From Kitasatospora sp. MAP12-44 (GTDB lineage Bacteria; Actinomycetota; Actinomycetes; Streptomycetales; Streptomycetaceae): a stretch of 64,000 nucleotides of DNA. The position numbers and the translations under genes were made by a program. The DNA is taken from positions 4,402,001 to 4,466,000 of the forward strand of contig NZ_JARZAE010000004.1 of the NCBI RefSeq assembly GCF_029892095.1, read 5' to 3'. The notes beneath the pieces are model-generated. The model saw only the letters and a list, made by a program, of their open reading frames with translations, ran no database searches and was not told where the DNA came from. The stretch's first letter is position 1. Every line of letters starts with the position of its first letter. Shown in pieces: positions 34,078-47,520 of the stretch.

Positions 34078-34479
34078 TCAGACTCCTTGGGCATTGGGCT
34101 TGGTCGTCAGGCTTGCGGACATCGGGCCTACCGACGTCTGACCAGCAGCCGTCGAGCCTGTGGTGACCGGGCCGTCGGCCGGGGAGCCTGAGGGCTCCGG
34201 GCTCACGGCGGTGCCGGTCCTGGGCTGCACCAGGGTGCGGAGCCGCTGGTGCCATACGGGACGCTTACGCGGCGGTACGTGGTCCACACCGCCGGGGGAC
34301 CAGGGGTTGCAGCGCAGAATGCGCCACGCGGTGAGAGCACTGCCCTTGACCGCGCCGTGCACCCGCACGGCCTCGTACCCATAGTGCGAGCACGACGGGT
34401 AATAACGGCAGACCGGACCGAGCAGTGGACTGATCGTCCACTGGTAGGCCCTGATCAGTCCCATCAGCAGGTACTTCAT
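34078..34479 (-). CDS. yidD: YidD membrane-insertion efficiency factor
   Basis: 133 aa. MKYLLMGLIRAYQWTISPLL then CRYYPSCSHYGYEAV is the YidD signature with its cysteines, and CNPWSPGGVDHVP ends the core. The extra 50-residue C-terminal tail is Pro/Thr/Gly rich and not in typical YidD (about 70-85 aa). The start overlaps the rnpA stop by ATGA. Aids YidC-dependent insertion; the mechanism is not settled. Confidence 0.95.
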   Translation of the reverse strand: MKYLLMGLIRAYQWTISPLLGPVCRYYPSCSHYGYEAVRVHGAVKGSALTAWRILRCNPWSPGGVDHVPPRKRPVWHQRLRTLVQPRTGTAVSPEPSGSPADGPVTTGSTAAGQTSVGPMSASLTTKPNAQGV

Positions 34480-34901
34480 CGCCCTGATCCCGTCGCCGAG
34501 GAGGCTGGCTCCGTGCGGAGCAACCGCCGCAGCGCCGCATCCAGGTCATGTGCAAGATCCTGGTACGAAGCCGTCCCGGCAGGGGGCAGCGCGCGTACCA
34601 CTATCAGGCTACCTGCGGGAAACTGCGCCAGGCGGTCCCGGACAAGGTGACGCAGGCGACGCTTCACGACGTTGCGCACCACGGCCGGTCCGACCGCCTT
34701 GCTCACGACGAAACCCGCACGCGCCGAGGGAGTCCCCTCGGCGACATGCGGGTGTGAGTCGCTGTCCCCGGCGACCTGCGGCGCAGGCTCGTCCTCTCGT
34801 CTGAGATGGACGACCAGCAGCGGCCGGCCGGCCCGGCGTCCGCGTTTGACCGCGGTCGCGAAGTCCTGGCGCCGCCGCAGCCGATTCTCGGAGGGCAGCA
34901 C
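34476..34901 (-). CDS. rnpA: Ribonuclease P protein component
   Basis: 141 aa from GTG 34901 (protein start VLPSENRLRRRQDF, as in other RnpA). FVVSKAVGPAVVRNVVKRRLRHLVRD carries the RNR motif that binds the RNase P RNA. The segment between the N-terminal helix and the RNR region contains an insertion (EDEPAPQVAGDSDSHPHVAE) typical of actinobacterial versions. Processes tRNA 5' ends. rpmH lies 19 nt upstream. Confidence 0.95.
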   Translation of the reverse strand: MLPSENRLRRRQDFATAVKRGRRAGRPLLVVHLRREDEPAPQVAGDSDSHPHVAEGTPSARAGFVVSKAVGPAVVRNVVKRRLRHLVRDRLAQFPAGSLIVVRALPPAGTASYQDLAHDLDAALRRLLRTEPASSATGSGR

Positions 34902-34920
34902 TGGAGACCCTGGACGCGGA

Positions 34921-35058
34921 TCAGGCGGAGATGTTGGTGCGGCCCTTGGCACGGCGGGTCGCCAGGATGGCGCGGCCGGCGCGGGTACGCATCCGCAGCC
35001 GGAAGCCGTGGGTCTTGGCGCGACGACGGTTGTTCGGCTGGAAGGTGCGCTTGCTCAC
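34921..35058 (-). CDS. rpmH: 50S ribosomal protein L34
   Basis: 45 aa, a complete bL34: SKRTFQPNNRRRAKTHGFR and the basic C-terminus are conserved. GTG 35058 follows AGGAG. It opens the minus-strand operon to rnpA, yidD, yidC and khpB, divergent from dnaA, as in most bacteria. Confidence 0.98.
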   Translation of the reverse strand: MSKRTFQPNNRRRAKTHGFRLRMRTRAGRAILATRRAKGRTNISA

Positions 35059-35492
35059 TCGGGGGCTCCTGGGGTGAATCGTAGGATGACGAATCGCAGC
35101 TTGGCCGTCACCGTGCGTCCGCGTGATCTCCCCTTCATTACTGGGAAATCCGACCCGAAACCCCAGGTCTGCTGGGGTAAGAGGCAATCCACGGCGCCCG
35201 TGCTGCGCGCCTTCTGGAAGCGGGGTGGACCCGCGGACATGCGGCAGCGGCCATCGACAACTCGACCTGGTTACGGTACGCGGGACGAGGGTCAAGGGTC
35301 AAACCGGCTTCGTTGAAGAAGGTCGGAAAGGTCCCCCACAGGGCAGGCGTACACAGCCTGTGGACAACAACTTGTATCAGCTCTGTCCGCTGACTACCGT
35401 TGCAGGACTTGTCTGGTTTGTTCATCCACCCGAACCGACTGCCGATCCTGACCAGGAGCTCCCCGTTCGGGGGAACGAGAAAGCGTGCACCA
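35059..35492. promoter_or_regulatory. rpmH-dnaA divergent promoter region with a DnaA box
   Basis: The 434-bp gap contains TGTGGACAA at 35359-35367, the preferred streptomycete DnaA box, 126 bp before the dnaA start, fitting dnaA autoregulation. A small CCCCAG/CTGGGG hairpin lies at 35161-35177. Promoter hexamers were not assigned. No other ORF is credible. Confidence 0.7.
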
Positions 35493-37571
35493 GTGGCTGA
35501 TGTCAACAGCGATCTCGCCCCCGCCTGGGCGAAGGTCGTCGAGCGGCTGGTCAACGACACCTCGGTCGGTGACAAGGACAAACTGTGGGTGCAGCGCACC
35601 CAGCCGATGTGGATGATGCACGACACCGCCCTCCTTGCGGCCCCCAACGAGTGGGCGAAGCAGGTGCTGGAGGGCAGGCTGCTGCCGCAGCTGACCGACG
35701 GGCTGAGCCAGCAGTTCGGCCGCCCGGTACGGATCGCCGTCATGGTGGACGCCAATGCCGCGCCACCGAGCCCCGCGCCCGCCGCCCCCGAGCACTCGGC
35801 GCAGGAGCCCGCGGTCGAGGAGGCGCCCGGCTGGCCCACCGGCCAGCCGGAGGGCTACCCCCAGCAGCCGGACACCACCTTCGGGCGCGGCCGGTACGAC
35901 ACCGCCGGGTACGACCAGCGGCCGGCCCCCTACGCCGAGCGCCCCGAGCCGGGCGAGAGCTGGGAGCGCCAGGGCGGCAGCTACCCGCCGCGGCCGTACC
36001 CGGGCCAGCAGTACCCCGAGCAGCCGTCCTACGACGAGCAGTCCTATCAGGAGCGGCCCTACCAGGAACGCGCTCCGCAGTACGAGCCGCACCAGTACCG
36101 CCAGTGGACCGGCCGCGACGCCGAGAGCCAGCAGGAGCAGGGGCCCGAGCAGCGCCCGGGCCCGCCGCCCGGGCAGGCGCCCGGGCAGGCGCCCGGTCAG
36201 CGGCTGGGCAACGACCCGGCCCAGGGCGATCTCTTCGGCGGCGCCTACAACCCCACCGGTGAGGAGCGCGGACGCCCGGGCGTGCGCCAGCACCCGGGCG
36301 GCGGCCAGCGCGGCCCGATGGGCGGCCGGCCCACCGGCGCCGGTCCGCAGGAGCGCGGCTCGCTGCTGCCCGAGCCGGTGCGCCCCGGCGGGGTGCCGGA
36401 CATCCGCCCGGCCGGCGGCGAGCCGGACCGTCCCGGCGCCTCGAACCTGCCCGAACGGGTCGCCGACCGCACTCCCGTCCCCGGCGTGCCCGCGCCCCCC
36501 GGCGCGCCGCCGGCCGGCGGGTCGCGCAAGGACGAGCCGGCCGCCCGACTCAACCCCAAGTACCTGTTCGACACCTTCGTCATCGGCGCCAGCAACCGCT
36601 TCGCGCACGCGGCGGCGGTCGCGGTGGCCGAGGCGCCGGCCAAGGCCTACAACCCGCTCTTCATCTACGGCGAGTCCGGCCTCGGCAAGACCCACCTGCT
36701 GCACGCCATCGGGCACTACTCCCGCAGCCTCTTCCCGGGTACCCGGGTGCGCTATGTGAGCTCGGAGGAGTTCACCAACGAGTTCATCAACTCGATCCGG
36801 GACGGCAAGGCGGACGCGTTCCGCAAGCGCTACCGGGACATGGACATCCTGCTGGTCGACGACATCCAGTTCCTGGCGAGCAAGGAGTCGACGCAGGAGG
36901 AGTTCTTCCACACGTTCAACACCCTGCACAACGCCAACAAGCAGATCGTGCTCTCCTCCGACCGGCCGCCCAAGCAGCTGATCACCCTGGAGGACCGGCT
37001 CCGCAACCGCTTCGAGTGGGGGCTGATCACCGATGTCACCCCGCCGGAGCTGGAGACCCGGATCGCGATTCTGCGCAAGAAGGCAATCCAGGAACAACTC
37101 AACGCTCCAGCCGATGTGTTGGAGTTCATCGCGTCCCGAATCACGCGGAACATCCGGGAGTTGGAAGGCGCACTGATCCGGGTCACCGCCTTCGCCAATC
37201 TCAACCGGGCCCCGGTGGACCTGGAGTTGGCCGGCATCGTGCTCAAGGACCTCATCCCCGGCGGGGACGAGGACGCCGGGCCGGAGATCACCGCGCAGGT
37301 CATCATGCAGCAGACCGCGGCCTACTTCGGGCTGAGCGTGGAGGACCTCTGCGGGTCCTCGCGCAGCCGGGTGCTGGTGACGGCCCGCCAGATCGCGATG
37401 TACCTCTGCCGGGAGCTGACCGACCTCTCGCTGCCGAAGATCGGCGCGCAGTTCGGCGGCCGCGACCACACCACGGTGATGCACGCGGACCGCAAGATCC
37501 GCTCGCTGATGGCCGAGCGGCGCTCGATCTACAACCAGGTCACCGAGCTGACCAACCGCATCAAGAGCTGA
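35493..37571 (+). CDS. dnaA: Chromosomal replication initiator DnaA
   Basis: 692 aa from GTG 35493, long because domain II (residues about 85-340) is a Pro/Gln/Tyr/Arg-rich linker with a 12-bp tandem repeat encoding PGQA, typical of streptomycete DnaA. Domain I is at residues 1-80. Walker A GESGLGKTHLL is near 393 and Walker B DILLVDDIQFL near 450. The domain IV helix-turn-helix ends with GGRDHTTVMHA near 655, which reads DnaA boxes. It binds the boxes in the downstream gap and melts oriC. Strong confidence; GTG start is inferred from the conserved start of domain I. Confidence 0.97.
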   Translation: MADVNSDLAPAWAKVVERLVNDTSVGDKDKLWVQRTQPMWMMHDTALLAAPNEWAKQVLEGRLLPQLTDGLSQQFGRPVRIAVMVDANAAPPSPAPAAPEHSAQEPAVEEAPGWPTGQPEGYPQQPDTTFGRGRYDTAGYDQRPAPYAERPEPGESWERQGGSYPPRPYPGQQYPEQPSYDEQSYQERPYQERAPQYEPHQYRQWTGRDAESQQEQGPEQRPGPPPGQAPGQAPGQRLGNDPAQGDLFGGAYNPTGEERGRPGVRQHPGGGQRGPMGGRPTGAGPQERGSLLPEPVRPGGVPDIRPAGGEPDRPGASNLPERVADRTPVPGVPAPPGAPPAGGSRKDEPAARLNPKYLFDTFVIGASNRFAHAAAVAVAEAPAKAYNPLFIYGESGLGKTHLLHAIGHYSRSLFPGTRVRYVSSEEFTNEFINSIRDGKADAFRKRYRDMDILLVDDIQFLASKESTQEEFFHTFNTLHNANKQIVLSSDRPPKQLITLEDRLRNRFEWGLITDVTPPELETRIAILRKKAIQEQLNAPADVLEFIASRITRNIRELEGALIRVTAFANLNRAPVDLELAGIVLKDLIPGGDEDAGPEITAQVIMQQTAAYFGLSVEDLCGSSRSRVLVTARQIAMYLCRELTDLSLPKIGAQFGGRDHTTVMHADRKIRSLMAERRSIYNQVTELTNRIKS

Positions 37572-38500
37572 GCGGCAGGCGCCTGTTGAGGCCGTCGCAG
37601 GGGTGTCGGGACGACCAGTCCCGGCACCCCTTTTCGGCGTCCGCAGGGGGTGTGGATCCCGTCGACCGGGGAATGCTCGGGTCAGCTGACGCTTCGCCAG
37701 CCTCGAGCCGCGTTCGTACATCTGCGCAGGAAATCGAACAGCAAGGGCCGAACGGTCGACTGTCCACAGGATCGGGTGCTTTCCCCCGTCCACAGTGTGG
37801 GGAGACCGGAGTTATCCCGAATTCCTCCACAGGCAGCGCGCCGTTACGCTCTTCGGCGCAGGTCAGCACCCTGGGGACTTGTGCACAACGGTTATCCACA
37901 GGGTGTGGACAGCTGTTGACCCGTCAACTCGTCCGATCGGTTGTCCACCGGCTGTCCCCAGGCTGAGGCCTGTTATCCCCAGGTTCTCCACAGCTGTATC
38001 CACTGTTCGACAACGTGCAGGCCCTGTTCATCAGCCGGTGTGAAAGGCGTCACGAGATGTTGACCGGAGCCCGTGGATAACCTGGCCCAGATCTGGGGAC
38101 GGCGCTGGGGATAACCTGTGGATACGCACGGTGCCCTGTGGGTAACGCTCCGCTGTCCACAGCGACCCCTGGTTATCCACCGGTCGCGTCCACACCCACT
38201 GTGGACAAAAAACCGGGTCTGACCTGCGGAAACGGGGTTATCCACGGTATCCACAGGCCCTACTACTACCACTACACCTATAGACCAGTTGACTCGGTTA
38301 ACAGTGGGGTGGGCCGAAATCTGTGGACAACCGGTGGGCGACATTTGTTCGGCTTGCTTCCGCCCGTCCGCCCCGTCTGTCCGTGGAGTACGTCAGACTG
38401 TCCTTCGGCAACTGGAGCCGAGGCGGCTCGCCCCGATGTCCAGTGCCCGATCGGACGATCAAGATCAGAAGCGACAGCAGGATCCAGGAGGCGGTTACCG
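37572..38500. other. oriC: Chromosomal origin oriC (dnaA-dnaN intergenic region)
   Basis: The 929-bp gap holds 17 nine-mers within one mismatch of TT(A/G)TCCACA, both orientations. Perfect ones are TTATCCACA at 37892-37900 and TGTGGACAA at 38200-38208 and 38322-38330. Others start at 37760, 37879, 37904, 37941, 37973, 37984, 38072, 38106, 38117, 38137, 38153, 38173, 38238 and 38247. A triplet tract at 38260-38280 probably marks the unwinding site. Position, density and gene context all agree with a streptomycete oriC. Confidence 0.97.
38260..38280. other. DnaA-trio-like triplet tract in oriC
   Basis: Seven triplets, CTA CTA CTA CCA CTA CAC CTA, whose complement reads 3'-GAT-5' repeats. They start 4 bp (GGCC) after the DnaA box GTATCCACA (38247-38255). 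This box, GC spacer and trio order is the basal unwinding layout described for B. subtilis. The sequence is seen; strand separation here is inference. Confidence 0.7.
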
Positions 38501-39631
38501 GTGAAGTTCCGGGTGGAGCGTGACGTCCTCGCGGAGGCGGTGGCCTGGGCGGCCCGCAGCCTTCCGGCGAGGCCGCCGGTGCCGGTGCTGGCCGGCCTGC
38601 TGCTGACGGCCCAGGAGGGCAGCCTGGCGCTGTCCGGTTTCGACTACGAGGTCTCGGCCCGGGTCGAGCTCGAGGCGGACGTCGAGGAGCAGGGCACCGT
38701 CCTGGTCTCCGGTCGGCTGCTGAACGACATCTCGCGCAACCTTCCCAACAGGCCTGTGGAGATCTCCACCGACGGCCAGCGGGTCAGCGTGGTCTGCGGC
38801 ACCTCGCGCTTCACCCTGCCGACCCTGCCGGTGGACGAGTACCCGGCCCTGCCGCAGATGCCCACCGCCACCGGCACGGTCTCCGGCGACGTCTTCGCCT
38901 CGGCCGTCAGCCAGGCCGCGGTGGCCGCCGGCCGCGACGACACGCTGCCGGTGCTGACCGGTGTCCGGGTGGAGATCGAGGGCGACCGGATCACCCTGGC
39001 CGCCACCGACCGCTACCGCTTCGCCGTCCGCGAGCTGCTCTGGAAGCCCGAGCAGCCGGACATCTCGGCGGTCGCCCTGGTGCCCGCCAAGACCCTGCAG
39101 GACATCGCCAAGTCGCTCGGCAGCGGCGACACGGTCTCCATCGCGCTGGCCTCGGGCGGCGCCGGCGAGGGCCTGATCGGCTTCGAGGGCGCCGGGCGCC
39201 GCACTACCACCCGCCTGCTCGAAGGCGAGTTCCCGAAGTTCCGCAGCCTCTTCCCGACCGAGTTCAACGCGATCGCGGCGATCCAGACCCAGCCGTTCCT
39301 GGAGGCGCTCAAGCGCGTCTCGCTGGTCGCCGAGCGCAACACCCCGGTCCGGCTCAACTTCGAGCAGGGCGTACTGACCCTGGAGGCCGGCTCGGGCGAC
39401 GACGCCCAGGCCACCGAGCGGATCGACGCGGACCTGGAGGGCGACGACATCTCGATCGCCTTCAACCCGGGCTACCTGGAGGAGGGCCTGAAGGCCATCG
39501 ACTCCGCCTACGCCCAGCTGGCCTTCACCACCTCCACCAAGCCGGCCCTGCTCAGCGGCAAGGCCGCGGTGGACGCCGAGGCGGACGAGGCCTACCAGTA
39601 CCTGATCATGCCGGTGCGCCTGTCCGGCTGA
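38501..39631 (+). CDS. dnaN: DNA polymerase III sliding clamp (beta subunit)
   Basis: 376 aa from GTG 38501, with AGGAGG at 38486-38491. Three repeated clamp domains follow: residues 1-120 (VKFRVERDVLAEAVAWAAR), 125-245 (DTLPVLTGVRVE, LAATDRYRFAVRE) and 250-376, ending in the PVRL hook (YQYLIMPVRLSG). It encircles DNA and binds polymerase and other partners. An in-frame ORF upstream through oriC is not coding. A 20-bp stem-loop carrying DnaA-box-like arms follows the stop codon. Confidence 0.98.
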   Translation: MKFRVERDVLAEAVAWAARSLPARPPVPVLAGLLLTAQEGSLALSGFDYEVSARVELEADVEEQGTVLVSGRLLNDISRNLPNRPVEISTDGQRVSVVCGTSRFTLPTLPVDEYPALPQMPTATGTVSGDVFASAVSQAAVAAGRDDTLPVLTGVRVEIEGDRITLAATDRYRFAVRELLWKPEQPDISAVALVPAKTLQDIAKSLGSGDTVSIALASGGAGEGLIGFEGAGRRTTTRLLEGEFPKFRSLFPTEFNAIAAIQTQPFLEALKRVSLVAERNTPVRLNFEQGVLTLEAGSGDDAQATERIDADLEGDDISIAFNPGYLEEGLKAIDSAYAQLAFTTSTKPALLSGKAAVDAEADEAYQYLIMPVRLSG

Positions 39632-39642
39632 GCCACCGTCGA

Positions 39643-39688
39643 CCGCGGGGTGTCCACAGGCCGGCAACGGCCTGTGGACACCCCGCGG
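39643..39688. terminator. dnaN terminator with DnaA-box-like arms
   Basis: A 20-bp perfect stem (39643-39662 with 39669-39688) and a 6-nt loop. Each arm contains the 9-mer GTGTCCACA or its complement, one mismatch from a DnaA box. It lies 11 nt past the dnaN stop. Confidence 0.85.
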
Positions 39689-39754
39689 CGTAGGCTGCTG
39701 GCGCGCGGCAACGGCGCCGCCGTCAAGCACGACACCACCAGGTAAGGACTTGTC

Positions 39755-40630
39755 ATGGAGCTCGGCCTCATCGGTCTCGGCAAGATGGGCGGCAACATGC
39801 GCGAGCGCATCCGCCGCGCCGGCCACACCGTCATCGGCTACGACCGCAACCCGGATCTTGCCGACGTCGCGAGCCTGCAGGAGCTGGTGACCAAGCTTCA
39901 GGGCCCCCGCGTGATCTGGGTGATGGTCCCGGCCGGAGCGCCGACCCAGGCCACCGTGGAGGAGCTGGCGGAGCTGCTCGCGCCCGGTGACGTGGTGGTC
40001 GACGGCGGCAACTCCCGCTGGACGGACGACATCAAGCACGCCGAGCTGCTGGCCGCCAAGGGCATCGGCTTCGTCGACTGCGGTGTCTCCGGCGGCGTCT
40101 GGGGCCTGGAGAACGGCTACGCGCTGATGTACGGCGGCGAGGCCGCCGACGTCGCCAAGGTGCTCCCGGTCTTCGACGCACTCAAGCCCGAGGGCGACTT
40201 CGGCTCGGTGCACGCGGGCAAGGTCGGCGCCGGCCACTTCGCCAAGATGGTCCACAACGGCATCGAGTACGCGATGATGCAGGCCTTCGCCGAGGGCTGG
40301 GAGCTGCTGGAGGCGGCCCCCGAGGTCACCGACGTGCGCGAGGTCTTCCGCAGCTGGCAGGAGGGCACGGTGATCCGCTCCTGGCTGCTCGACCTGGCCG
40401 TCCGGGCGCTGGACGACGACGAGCACCTGGCCCGGCTCAAGGGCTGGGCCGCCGACTCGGGCGAGGGCCGCTGGACGGTGGAGGCCGCGATCGACCACGC
40501 GGTGCCGCTGCCCGCCATCACCGCCTCGCTCTTCGCGCGGTTCGCCTCGCGGCAGGACGACTCCCCCCAGATGAAGATGATCGCCGCGCTGCGCAACCAG
40601 TTCGGCGGCCACGCGGTCGAGTCCAAGTAA
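39755..40630 (+). CDS. gnd: 6-phosphogluconate dehydrogenase, decarboxylating (short form)
   Basis: 291 aa, the short type (about 300 aa) found in actinobacteria and others. GLIGLGKMGGNMRERI is the NADP/NAD-binding motif, VVDGGNSRWTDD the substrate motif and FGSVHAGKVGAGHFAKMVHNGIEY holds the catalytic lysine and asparagine. Converts 6-phosphogluconate to ribulose-5-phosphate with NAD(P)H. It lies between dnaN and recF as in Streptomyces. ATG 39755; the ribosome site GTAAGGACTT is moderate. The recF gene starts 34 nt downstream. Confidence 0.95.
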   Translation: MELGLIGLGKMGGNMRERIRRAGHTVIGYDRNPDLADVASLQELVTKLQGPRVIWVMVPAGAPTQATVEELAELLAPGDVVVDGGNSRWTDDIKHAELLAAKGIGFVDCGVSGGVWGLENGYALMYGGEAADVAKVLPVFDALKPEGDFGSVHAGKVGAGHFAKMVHNGIEYAMMQAFAEGWELLEAAPEVTDVREVFRSWQEGTVIRSWLLDLAVRALDDDEHLARLKGWAADSGEGRWTVEAAIDHAVPLPAITASLFARFASRQDDSPQMKMIAALRNQFGGHAVESK

Positions 40631-40664
40631 CGAGCCCCGCAGAAGGCGAGCGCAGTCCACCCCC

Positions 40665-41798
40665 ATGCATGTCGCGCATCTGTCGCTCGCCGACTTCCGC
40701 TCGTACGCCCGGGTCGAGGTGCCCCTCGATCCGGGCGTCTCGGCGTTCGTGGGGCCCAATGGCCAGGGCAAGACGAACCTGGTCGAGGCGATCGGCTACG
40801 TCTCCACGCTGGGCAGCCACCGGGTCGCCACCGACGCACCGCTGATCCGGCTGGGCGCGGAGCGGGCGGTGGTCCGCTCGTCGATCGAGGACCGCGGCCG
40901 GACCACCCTGGTCGAACTGGAGATCACCCCGGGCAAGGCCAACCGCGCCCGGATCAACCGCTCGGACAACGTCCGGCCCAAGGACGTGCTCGGCCTGCTG
41001 CGCACCGTCCTGTTCGCCCCCGAGGACCTGTCGCTGGTGAAGGGCGACCCGGGCGAGCGCAGGCGCTTCCTGGACGAGCTGCTGACCGCCAGGGCGCCGC
41101 GCCTCGCGGGCGTGCGGCAGGACTATGAGCGGGTGCTCAAGCAGCGCAACGCACTGCTGAAGACCGCGGCGATGGCCCGCCGGGCGGGCGGCGGCAAGGG
41201 CGCCGACCTGTCCACCCTGGAGGTCTGGGACGGCCACCTGGCGCGGGCGGGCTCCGAGCTGACGGCCTTTCGGCTGCGCCTGGTGGACGCCCTGCAGCCG
41301 CTGGTCGCGCAGGCCTACGAGCAGCTGGCACCCGGCGGCGGGCCGACCCTGCTGGAGTACCGCTCGTCCTTCGAGGGCGCGCTGCCGGCCAGCCGCGAGG
41401 AGGCCTACCAGCAGCTGCTGGACGCCCTGCAGGCCGCCCGCAAGCAGGAGACCGAGCGCGGGCTGACCCTGGTGGGCCCGCACCGGGACGAGCTCGGGCT
41501 GAAGCTCGGTCCGCTGCCGGCCAAGGGCTACGCGAGCCACGGGGAGTCCTGGTCGTTCGCGCTGGCGCTGCGGCTGGCCAGCTACGAGCTGCTGCGGGCG
41601 GACGGCGGCGAGCCGGTGCTGATCCTGGACGACGTCTTCGCCGAGCTGGACGCCCGGCGGCGTGACCAGCTGGCCGAGCTGGTGGCCGGCGGCGAGCAGG
41701 TGCTGGTGACGGCGGCGGTGCCCGAGGACGTCCCGAAGGCGCTGCGCGGGGTGCGGTACGCGGTGGCCCAGGGAGAGGTGCACCGGATCGGCTCCTGA
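40665..41798 (+). CDS. recF: DNA replication/repair protein RecF
   Basis: 377 aa. MHVAHLSLADFRSYARVEV then GPNGQGKTNLVEAIGYVS (Walker A), an ABC-type signature in the DRARI... HGESWSFALALRLA region and LILDDVFAELDARRRDQL (Walker B with D-loop). Loads RecA at gaps with RecO and RecR. Follows gnd with a 34-nt gap and precedes the DUF721 gene by 74 bp, typical order. Confidence 0.96.
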   Translation: MHVAHLSLADFRSYARVEVPLDPGVSAFVGPNGQGKTNLVEAIGYVSTLGSHRVATDAPLIRLGAERAVVRSSIEDRGRTTLVELEITPGKANRARINRSDNVRPKDVLGLLRTVLFAPEDLSLVKGDPGERRRFLDELLTARAPRLAGVRQDYERVLKQRNALLKTAAMARRAGGGKGADLSTLEVWDGHLARAGSELTAFRLRLVDALQPLVAQAYEQLAPGGGPTLLEYRSSFEGALPASREEAYQQLLDALQAARKQETERGLTLVGPHRDELGLKLGPLPAKGYASHGESWSFALALRLASYELLRADGGEPVLILDDVFAELDARRRDQLAELVAGGEQVLVTAAVPEDVPKALRGVRYAVAQGEVHRIGS

Positions 41799-41872
41799 GA
41801 GCCTGAGTCCGCACGCGCGGCGAGGACCTCGTACGCTGGTCTGTCCACAGCCTGGGGAAGGAGCGCACCGCG

Positions 41873-42385
41873 ATGAGCAAGGAATCCGAGCTGTCGGGGG
41901 TCGATCTGGCCCGGGTGGCGCTGCGCGCGGCGAAGGAGCAGGCCAGGCAGCGTGGTGACCAGGCCCGTGAGAAGCGCGAGGCGAAGCGGCACGGGCTGCG
42001 CAGCGGGGCGCGCTCGGACGGGCGGGACCCGGTGCCGCTGGGGGCGGCGCTGAGCCGGCTGATCACCGAGCGGGGCTGGGAGGCGCCGGCCGCGGTGGGC
42101 GGGGTGATGGGCCGCTGGTCGCAGATCGTCGGTCCGGACATCTCGGCGCACTGTGCTCCGGAGCACTTCGCGGAGGAGGAGGCGGTGTTGACGGTGCGTT
42201 GCGACTCCACTGCCTGGGCTACTCAACTTCGGCTTTTGGCGCGGCAGTTGGTGGCCCGTCTGAACCACGAGCTGGGCCACGGCACGGTGAAGGTGATCAA
42301 GGTGCTCGGCCCGTCCGGGCCCAAGCGCGGGTACGGCCGGCTGCGGGCTCCGGGCAGTCGCGGCCCGGGCGACACCTTTGGGTGA
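41873..42385 (+). CDS. dciA: DciA-type DUF721 protein (replicative helicase loader)
   Basis: 170 aa. The N-terminal 60 residues are a charged helix (GVDLARVALRAAKEQARQRGDQ). The C-terminal KH-like domain has WEAPAAVGGVMGRWSQIVGPDI, then LTVRCDSTAWATQLRLLARQLV and VKVIKVLGP. DUF721/DciA proteins load DnaB in bacteria that lack DnaC or DnaI; here the position between recF and gyrB matches Rv0004 of Mycobacterium. A CTGTCCACA 9-mer (41841-41849) precedes the gene. ATG 41873 follows GGAAGGAG. Confidence 0.9.
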   Translation: MSKESELSGVDLARVALRAAKEQARQRGDQAREKREAKRHGLRSGARSDGRDPVPLGAALSRLITERGWEAPAAVGGVMGRWSQIVGPDISAHCAPEHFAEEEAVLTVRCDSTAWATQLRLLARQLVARLNHELGHGTVKVIKVLGPSGPKRGYGRLRAPGSRGPGDTFG

Positions 42386-42679
42386 GCGCCGCCGGCGACG
42401 GGGGTCGGCCCGGCTCGGGCGGAGGGCCGGACTCCGGAATCGCTGACGGCCCTTTTGAGGCCCGTGAGCCCCCAGGGCGAGTATCGGGACATGTGCGGAG
42501 GGGATTCAGAGCGGCACATCCGCCCTGAGAGCCTGCCAAACGCCCATCTCTGTCAGTCGTACCGGTAGACTGAAAGCCAAACACTGCCGCTTGCGGTAAC
42601 TGAGTCGAACGCCGAGGTCGCACGCTCGCCCGTCCAAGGGCTGAGGATGCGGCCCGTGCTGTGCCAGAGAGGGCGCTTC

Positions 42680-44695
<2,016 letters not shown>

Positions 44696-44754
44696 CGGGT
44701 CATCACGACCTCGTCCCTACGTACCAGTCACGCGTGAAAGGAAACTGACCACCA

Positions 44755-47379
<2,625 letters not shown>

Positions 47380-47387
47380 ACCTGATC

Positions 47388-47429
47388 GGTGGTCGGTCGC
47401 CCCGGGACAGCCCGGGGCGACCGACCACC
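47388..47429. terminator. Terminator of gyrBA
   Basis: A perfect 19-bp stem (47388-47406 with 47411-47429) around an ACAG loop, starting 8 nt after the gyrA stop codon. Confidence 0.93.
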
Positions 47430-47520
47430 CCGGTTCGGGGCTGGGTGCCCCGATGCCGGACAGTGGAGTGACGACCAGGGCGCAGATCGCGGTCCTGGCG
47501 GGAACTGCGGGAGGACCAGA

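Noticed and set aside
37786..37794. CCGTCCACA counted as a DnaA box
   Set aside because: Two mismatches from the consensus, so left out of the box count.
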